A stretch of DNA of 64,000 nucleotides from Glycine soja. Taxonomy: Eukaryota; Streptophyta; Magnoliopsida; Fabales; Fabaceae. A program made the translations under genes and the position numbers. Positions 56,760 to 64,000 of this stretch are shown piece by piece (the first letter of the stretch is position 1; each line of letters starts with the position of its first letter). The stretch covers positions 33,465,511 through 33,529,510 of the forward strand of contig NC_041016.1 in assembly GCF_004193775.1 (NCBI RefSeq), written 5' to 3'. The notes under the pieces were generated by a model. The model had not been told where the DNA came from and did no database searches. It worked only from the letters and a program-made list of their open reading frames with translations.

Positions 56760-58089
56760 GGATTAAGTGATTTACACTTAGATTTTTCTGTTTTTTTTAA
56801 TCAATATTTTGGAAGAACATTTTGATCTAAGGTTCAGCACAAGAATATTATGAATGAAAAATGATAGAACCTAAAATCAACACAAAAACAAGATTCAAGA
56901 GTAGATCTACAAAATTTGAACCATAGAAATGCAAGAACAAGTGTAGATCTAAGATTTAATCGGTTTATTTTTTTTTTTGAATCTACTCTAAATAGCACCA
57001 AACCACAAGACAATGGAGGATATACATGGAGAATAAGATGAAGAACAAGGAATTAAAGAGAATTCACCGAACAAAAAGATAGAGGAAGCAAAAGAACATC
57101 ACCTAGATGAAGATGCTCTTGATACCACATGATGTAAGCTCCATTGGAGCTTGTAGGCCTAGGATCTTCTTCATCAATGGATTCCTTTGCTTCTTGGAAG
57201 ATAAATGGCAGCGGAATGGAGAAGGAAGAGAGAGAGGAGACGCCACTTCAAGGAGAAGATGAGTCTAGAAGAAGCTCACCACCGTAGGAGGCCATGGATA
57301 AGAGCTTGGAGGAAGAAGGAGATGAATGAAGGGAGCGGGAGAGAAGAGCACGAAATTTTGTGCTCTAAAAGAGCTCTGAAATCTGAAGTTAATATTCAAA
57401 TCATCAAAGTTCAAAAAAATGCACACACAAGCCCTCTATTTATAGTCTAAGTGTCAACAAAATTGGAGGGAAATTTGAATTTCTATTCAAATTTCACTTG
57501 AATTTGAAATTGAATTTGTGGAGCCAAAATTTCACTAATTATGATTAGTGAATTTTAGCTATGGTTCAGCCCACTAAATTCAAGATCAAGTTCAAGATTC
57601 TCCACTAAGTATGCTTAGGTGGCATGAGGCATGTAAAGCATGAAGCACATGAACAAAGTGTGACTATATGATGTGGCAATGGGGTGTAGCAAGCAAATGC
57701 TCACCTCCCCCTCTAAAATTTAATTGGATTGGGCTTCTCCCAATTTAATTAAATTTATTTTCCAACACACACATCAAATATTCACTTAATGCATGTGAAA
57801 TTACAAAATTACCCCTAATACAAAAACTAGTCTAGGTGCCCTAAAATACAAGGGCTGAAAAATCCTACATTTCTAGGGTACCTTACCTACATTATGGAGC
57901 CCTAAATACAAGGCCCAAAAATAATGAAACCTTAATCTAATATGTACTAAGATAAGTGGGCTCATACTTAGCCCATGAGCCCGAAATCTACCTTAAGGCT
58001 CATGAGAACCCTAGGGCCTTCTCTTGCATCTCTGGCTCAATCTTCTAGGAGTCTTCTATCCAATGCCCTTGCGGGGTAGGATTGCATCA
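56760..58089 (-). mobile_element. Truncated copia element (5' LTR plus leader)
   Basis: The minus-strand LTR runs from 58089 (TGATGCAATCC) to 57130 (...TTACATCA), 960 bp. It is followed by a primer-site-like TGGTATCAAGAGC and about 370 bp of leader, then truncation. The right end abuts Tat-like sequence at about 58092, so it inserted into that element. No coding region remains. Confidence 0.8.
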
Positions 58090-58400
58090 TTAAGCCCAAA
58101 GGTAAGCAAAGTACTAGGTCCGTGACCAACAAGTCATCAAGCGTCCAACTCAAGACGTTAAAGAAGCACTACTAGGAGGCAACCTAGTACCTTTTAAATC
58201 TCTGCTTATTATTTGATCACCTTTGTTTCTCAAGTCATAGTAAGACACACCTAGTTGCTCATGATCCTAGGAATTTAAATAAAACAAGCACAAGCTCGGA
58301 AGGTAGTCATACCTCTCGAAATATATGTATGTGTGTTTAGGTAGCGAAAATACCTTAGATATGCATGTATGTAATTTAGGTAGCAAACAAATACCTCACA

Positions 58401-58404
<4 letters not shown>

Positions 58405-58444
<40 letters not shown>
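58405..58444. repeat. (GT)n microsatellite
   Basis: About 20 GT units within the minisatellite region of the Tat-like 3' interior. Confidence 0.95.
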
Positions 58445-58446
<2 letters not shown>

Positions 58447-59869
58447 AGGTAGCAAGATACCTTGGATACGCATGTATATAGCAAAAATACCTCACAAAAA
58501 TATACATATGTTTAGGTAGCAAAATACCTCATGGAAAAAACAAAAAAACAAAAACAAACAAGAACAAAAAATATATCTTTCGATTGAAAAGCCAACACGT
58601 TTTTGAAAAGAAATAACTTTCAGCTTTTCTTTGAAAGAGATTCACCGATCAAAACAAAGGGTTTTGTTAAAAAATGTGTATACACCTGAAGGGTGAATGC
58701 TGTGAAAATTTTCCCGAACACCCAAAATGGACTCGGATGAATGCATGAATTGATAAAAGAACATGTTGTGGAAACACTGGGTTGACTAAAATAGGAAAAA
58801 TAAATCCTGAGCCCTAGTGTCACATCACCATAAAAACTTGATGCTTGAGTGTCCACATGGGCGCATGCATGACCAGTTTTGCATAAAATTTCCTAATCAT
58901 CATTGTTGCATGTGTATCATGGAAATAATGCGGGACATCTCCTTTATCCTTGAATCGTTGGCCAAACCAACACCCTGACATATATCATGTCCAACCGTTC
59001 TACAAGCCTTAAGCCAAAATCCCAACTCACCATAAACCTTGACCCAGGGTGAGAATGCCCATCCTTGCCTTTGAAAGAAGAGAAAGGAAAGAAGATAAAG
59101 TTCCCGATCAAAGACTGGAAGAAAGAAAAAGAAAATTCCCGATCAAAGATTGGAAGAAATCAAAAAGAAAAAAAAAGAAAGAAAGAAAATCCCCGATCAA
59201 AGATCGGAAGAAAACAAAAGAAATCTGCAAAAAGGTCTTAGGACCAAACAAATATCTAAATAGTACAGAATTGTCACCACCAAATATGGATAGAAAGGAA
59301 ACCACGACCTGAAGTGGTCCTCTCCCTTTGGTTGCCGACCAAAATCCTGTGCGTCGGTGATTTTTTTCGCTTCGCATTAGACAAAAACAGAAAAGGAAAA
59401 GGTCAAAACACTCAGAGCCAAATTCCCCTCCAAAAAACATTATTCCCAAGAAAAAGTCCTATTGATCCATGATCACGCACATAATCTTTGATTTGATAGG
59501 AAATGATTTGCAAAATTAAGTCATGACATATCCATGGTTCAGAATTAGGATGAAACACTTACCTGTGGGAGAGTGACACGCTTTGAGTGTTTTTCTTTTA
59601 TTTTGTTGGATCCAGTGTTTCCTCTAAATGGTCGTTTAGAAACGAAACGCTAACATCCAAAATCTCATTAATGGTTATGAGAAAATTTCATCAGTATACT
59701 CTCCTTCCCCAATATACACATTTGTTTTTCATCAAAAATCATATGTTACTCTGATCAGTTGGAGGTTTTGTTTCTTTACTACATAGGTCTGAGTTCCTCA
59801 TCACAAATTGAGGATGCGTAGGAGCAAAATCCTCGCTTTTGTCGACCGCCCCACCTTTTGCTATCGTGA

Positions 59870-61360
59870 CCCGTGAAGTCTGATGACATGCGGAGATACC
59901 CAAGTGGTTATCCGCACAAACGATTTCTGTTAATCCTAACCCGTGAAGTTAGGTGGCAGGCAAAGATACCCAAGTGGTTATCCGTATAAACACTCTTTCG
60001 TTATCCGTCATACTCAAAGTGCGGTAGCATGCAGAGACTAACATCGTCTTCTGCACCCTTTGTCAATCAGGGGCAAGCAAACCCATTGACACGCGAAGAC
60101 TTACGTCGTCTTCTGCACCTTTGTTAATCCTGACCCGTGAAGTCAGGTGACATGCGGAGATACCCAAGTGGTTATTTGCACAAACGATTTCTGTTAATCC
60201 TAACCCGTGAAGTTAGGTGGCAGGCGGAGATACCCAAGTGGTTATCCGTATAAACACTCTTTCGCTATCCATCAAACTCAGAGTCCGGTAGCATGCAGAG
60301 ACTAACGTCATCTTCTGCATTCTTTGTCAATCAGGGGTAAGCAAACCCGTTGACACGCAGATACTTACATCGTCTTCTGCACCTTTTTCATCCTGACCCG
60401 TGAAGTCAGGTGACATGCGGAGATACCCAAGCGGTTATTTGTACAAACGGTTTCTGTTAATCCTGACCCGTGAAGTCGGGTGGCATGTGGAGATACCCAA
60501 GTTGTTATCCGCATAAACGATTTCTATTAATCCTAACCCATGAAGTCAGGTAGCAGGCGGAGATACCCAAGTGGTTATCCGTATAAATACTCTTTCGCTA
60601 TCCGTCAGACTCAGAGTGCGGTAGCATGCAGAGACTAACGTCGTCTTCTGCACCCTTTGTCAATCAGGGGCAAGCAAACCCGTTGACACGTGGAGACTTA
60701 CGTCATCTTCTGCACCTTTGTTAATCCTGACCTGTGAAGTCAGGTGACATGCGGAGATACCCAAGTGGTTATTCGCACAAACGATTTCTATTAATCCTAA
60801 CCCGTGAAGTTAGGTGGCAGGTGGAGATACCCAAGTGGTTATCCGTATAAATACTCTTTCGTTATCCGTCAGACTCAGAGTTCGGTAGCATGCAGAGACT
60901 AACGTCGTCTTCTGCATCCTTTGTCATCCTGACCCGTGAAGTCAAGTGACATGCGGAGATACCCAAGTAGTTATCCGCACAAACGATTTATGTTGATCCT
61001 AACCCGTGAAGTTAGGTGGCAGGCGGAGATACCCAAGTGGTTATCCGTATAAACACTCTTTCACTATCTATCAGACTCAAAGTCCGGTAGCATGCAGAGA
61101 CTAATGTCATCTTCTACACTTCTGTTAATCCTGACCCGTGAAATCAGAATGACGTCCGTACAAACGATTTCTGTTAACCCTGACCCGGGAAGTCAGGTGG
61201 CAAGCGGGGTACCGTATGGTTATCTGCACCTTTCGTCAACCAGGGGCTAACGAGCCCGTTGACGCACAGAGAGTAACGTCGTCTTCTGCACCTTTTGTCA
61301 TCCAGGGACAGCGAGTTAGGTGGCAGGCGGAGATACCTTTTGGTTGTCCGCACCTTTCGT
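59870..61360 (+). repeat. Higher-order tandem repeat in Tat-like 3' UTR
   Basis: A ~65-75-bp module (CCCGTGAAGT, CGGAGATACCCAAGTGGTTA) alternates with modules containing GGTAGCATGCAGAGACTAAC and GCAAACCCGTTGACACG. This gives a higher-order period of about 260-330 bp (CGGTAGCATG landmarks near 60012, 60277, 60618, 60882 and 61084). Most modules carry a 6-bp hairpin, CCTGAC/GTCAGG or CCTAAC/GTTAGG, around CCGTGAA. It is unrelated in sequence to the 85-bp array at the equivalent site in the first Tat-like element. Confidence 0.9.
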
Positions 61361-61696
61361 CAACCAAGGCGAACGAGTTCGACGGTATCAGGATGATGTT
61401 GGTCGTCCGATTCTGATTATTTTCAAAATTTTTGCAGGTTTTTACTCTCGTCGTCCGGAGACATTCAAGCCCAACGACGCACGAGATTCTTCTCTGTTGG
61501 GCGGGGACGATCAAGTTCGATAGCGTGTGGAAACGTCATGGTTATCCCATTTTATCGCTTTCAAGACACTGAAGTTTTGTTGACATTTCTGATGCCTTTT
61601 CTTTTCTTTCTGAATGACAGGTCCCACTGATTGGGATATTGGTCGGCCGAATGATGTTCCACTAGAACGAAATTAGTGTCTTATCTTTACTTCACT

Positions 61697-61732
61697 TTTA
61701 TCTCCAATAAAAGATAAGTAAAGAGGGGCAAC
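61697..61732 (+). promoter_or_regulatory. PPT with adjacent hairpin, second Tat-like element
   Basis: Hairpin TTTATCT / AGATAAG (61697-61703 and 61712-61718, 8-nt loop) is followed by TAAAGAGGGGCAAC and the LTR. Same layout as 29439-29476. Confidence 0.82.
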
Positions 61733-62640
61733 TATCATACCCTAATTTCGTCTGGGGACCATTGTTTGTTGGCATGCGACTTTCGCTTGACCACCTCAAA
61801 ATGTTTAACACCCATCGTTGTGGAATCCGTAAAGTTCTGAGATGTTTCAAGAAGAAACCGATCAAAAACACGAAAACAGGAGTGTGTTTAGCAAAGTGGG
61901 GTGTGTGTAAATAAACTGTTACACTCTAATTTCATCCGAGGACCATTGTTGATAGCTTTGGAAGGCTTAACACTCATCAAGGTGGAATCCGTAAAGTTTC
62001 ATGAGATTTCAGAAAGAAAACGGCCAAAAACACAAAAATGGAGGGTGAACTTATCAAGATAGGGGTGTAAATAGAAATTTGAATCTAGGCCCTTCCAGAA
62101 CATTTTGGAAACTGGGTTGCTTAAGGAGGAAGCAACTGGGCGGCAAACTCCTCCACGTTGTTGAAAAATGGTTTTCGGGGTTTCCGTGGCTTCCGTAATG
62201 CTTCTGTAAAATTTCCGAAAACATTGGGTAAACATATTTCACTTAACATTGGTGAAAGGGAAGATAAAAAAAGATGAAAATCAAATCCAAAACACTTCCA
62301 TAAGGCTTCCGTAACTTTTCCGTAAAGTACGAAAAAGGGGGTGAACTTAGTAATTGGGGTGCGCTTAGAAATCTTCCTCGAGAAGCCTCTGGGCGGCAAG
62401 CACCTCTCTTTTTCCCTATAAATAGGGGAGGGGGGCTGTTTCAAAAATATTTCGGACCCCTAAGCTATGCATTTCAGTTATTTTGGGCAAAAAACACGTT
62501 TTCGTGAAGAAAAATCGAGTCAAAGTGCTTCCGTAACGCTTCCGTAATGCTTTCGTAAGCGATTTTGTGGAAATTCTTCATCGTTCTTCACCGTTTTTCG
62601 TTCGTTCTTTATCGTTCTTCAGTCTTCAGTTTGCTATAGG
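61733..62640 (+). repeat. 3' LTR of second Tat-like element
   Basis: Begins TATCATACCC (TG start mutated to TA). It contains an internal partial duplication of its own first ~130 bp from about 61917, and TATAAATAGGGG near 62419. Homology to the first Tat-like LTR fades near 62640, so the 3' end is lost or diverged. Confidence 0.78.
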
Positions 62641-62743
62641 TGTGAGTTCGAATCATGACAAGGGTCTTTTTCCAGTATTCATGTTTAAATGAATGCAACA
62701 TATAGTAGTGACCCGAAATTCGTAGTTCAACGGTTAAAACTGG

Positions 62744-63206
62744 GGGTGTTGCTAGGTGCACCCAACATTATTGCTAGTGCACCTAGCACTAACTGTGAAA
62801 AGACAGAAATACCCCTGTGTATTTTTTAAGACTTGCGAATCAAGTTGATCCATAAGTTGATTTTTAAGACTTACAAATCAACTTGATCCGTAAGTCTTTT
62901 ACAGATCAAGTTAATCCGTAAGTTGATTTTTAAGAATTTTGGATCAACTTGCTCTGTAAGTCATAAAAATCAACTTGCGGATCAAGTTGATCCGTAAAAG
63001 ACTTACGGATCAACTTGATCCATAAAAAACTTACGGATCAACTCGATCCGTAAAAGACTTATGGATCAAGTTGATCTATAAGTCTTAAAAATCAACTTAC
63101 GAATCAACTTGATCCGTAAAGGGAGAAAGAAGGCAGGGGCAGTTTTGCCATTTTTAAAGAATGTTGGGTACACCAGCAATAATGCTGGGTGCACCTAGCA
63201 ACACCC
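62744..63206. mobile_element. Mutator-type MITE
   Basis: Terminal inverted repeats of about 32 bp begin GGGTGTTGCTAGGTGCACCC and are flanked by a perfect 9-bp target duplication TAAAACTGG (62735-62743 and 63207-63215). The 463-bp interior is a chain of palindromic units (GATCAAGTTGATCCGTAAGT and variants). No ORF. A 9-bp duplication fits Mutator-like transposition. Confidence 0.88.
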
Positions 63207-63215
63207 TAAAACTGG

Positions 63216-64000
63216 AAGTCCAGCCTGGTCGCATAGGTTGCACCGATTATGCAACATGCAACAATGACCCAGAACCCGCAGTTTAGCAGTTCATTCGGAA
63301 ACCTGGCCAGGTCACATAGGTTGAACCAGTTTCCACCAAGCTGATTGCATGCCCAACCCAATAGGGTTTTAAAAAACTATGCTCTAAGGTTGATGGATTT
63401 GTCGTTGGCTTTAGTTTAAAGCCTTTCTAGATGCAACTAGAAGTTGATGGGAAACACAGCAACTTGCAGGCAAACTTGTTGGAATCTTCTATGACACCAG
63501 ATCCCAAGGTGGGGGGCAAGAAACTACCGCATAAACACTTGGTTTCTTGATCAATTTCTCGTGTTAATGATGTTGATATTTGCTAAACAGTCATTGAGCA
63601 CTAAGTAAGAAAACAAACAAAATTTATTGAAAAAATACACCTTTTTTTTGGATAATTAAGTTGTGAGGATGAAGTATATATCTATTTTTTCAATAATTAA
63701 CTTTTGTTGAGAATTTGGTTAGTCACTTTAAGTAGGATCTTCTCAATCAATCATGTTTGTTTCATCTACAAGCCTTTAAGTCAAGACCCTACTAAAAAAT
63801 CTAAATCAAGTTCCACTTAGAGCAACATGATGCTAAATAGTAAAAAAACTATAGGTTCTTTTAATGAGTGTCCTAAGATACTTATTACGCAATCAATAAA
63901 CACAAAGTGTTTAATAGAAATAATGGCAGAATGTATATGTATCATTTTTCTATAAAAAAATTAACTTCTGGTTTCTTAATCGAACACTTCTTAGCTTTTC
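63216..64000. other. Unclassified terminal region
   Basis: An imperfect duplication (GTGACCCGAAATTCG at about 62709 and ATGACCCAGAACCCG at about 63263, each followed by a CATAGGTTG block) spans the MITE. The rest, to the window end, is AT-rich with no supported gene. Confidence 0.5.

Larger units (their letters stand above)
58092..62640 (+). mobile_element. Second Tat-like element, 3' portion
   Basis: 58092-59870 is homologous to the 3' interior of the first Tat-like element in reverse (34430 down to about 32520). It continues into a different tandem array, a hairpin-PPT module and a 3' LTR. No gag, pol or accessory ORF remains here. Confidence 0.82.

Noticed and set aside
56077..57450. Basic ORFs beginning MAAEWRRKRER at 56077-56265 (-) and 57205-57450 (+)
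   Set aside because: The same LTR segment is read in both inverted copies, antisense to the LTR; charged composition comes from CTC/GAG-rich LTR leader sequence.
55352..58089. Large ~1-kb inverted repeat resembling a foldback transposon
   Set aside because: The arms are two LTRs of the same copia family in opposite orientations. The left has its own CATTG target duplication and the right is followed by a primer binding site.

Overview
This window is plant nuclear DNA made almost entirely of nested retrotransposons and small DNA transposons. There is no convincing host gene. A nearly intact SIRE1-type Ty1/copia element, Tat-like and Athila-like Ty3/gypsy elements and Cassandra-type repeats point to a legume, most likely soybean or a close Glycine relative. 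That assignment is an inference from element families, not from a marker gene.

Layout, left to right. 1-4279: AT-rich DNA with microsatellites and a triplicated ~316-bp block. 4280-7676: old, decayed Ty1/copia element (+). 8431-12341: Ty1/copia element (-) with almost identical 644-bp LTRs but a gutted interior. 12.6-13.35 kb: possible broken exon-intron gene remnant (-). 13846-15106: foldback Mutator-like element with a 10-bp target duplication. 15.56-15.84 kb: Cassandra fragment. 16816-26739: full-length SIRE1-type element with 5-bp target duplications, an intact gag-pol frame, and an in-frame accessory (env-like) frame separated by one UAG in a CARYYA readthrough context.

27634-43836: an Athila-type solo LTR (-) split by a 15-kb Tat/Ogre-like element (27878-42880, -). 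The Tat element keeps both LTRs, PBS and PPT, a decayed gag and an accessory-ORF remnant, but no pol. A copia solo LTR sits inside it. 44.69-46.94 kb: tandem Cassandra array (five LTRs) carrying 5S-rRNA-like promoter boxes. 47372-53508: Athila-like element with decayed gag and protease, deleted through RT and into the 3' LTR. It sits in a TRIM-like LTR remnant. 55352-56340: copia solo LTR. 56532-62640: a second, heavily rearranged Tat-like element (+), interrupted by a reverse-oriented truncated element of the same copia family as that solo LTR. 62744-63206: Mutator-type MITE with a 9-bp target duplication.

Only the SIRE element looks able to make its proteins. Its gag-pol gives capsid, protease, integrase, RT and RNase H, and occasional readthrough would append the accessory protein. 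The strongest signals for follow-up are: (1) the two Tat-like copies carry unrelated tandem repeats in the same 3'-UTR slot, both built around short hairpins; (2) a hairpin beside the polypurine tract shows a compensatory base change between the copies; (3) a GATGTC/GACATC motif recurs across SIRE in all three reading frames; (4) the SIRE env-like protein and the Tat accessory ORF appear to share one domain.
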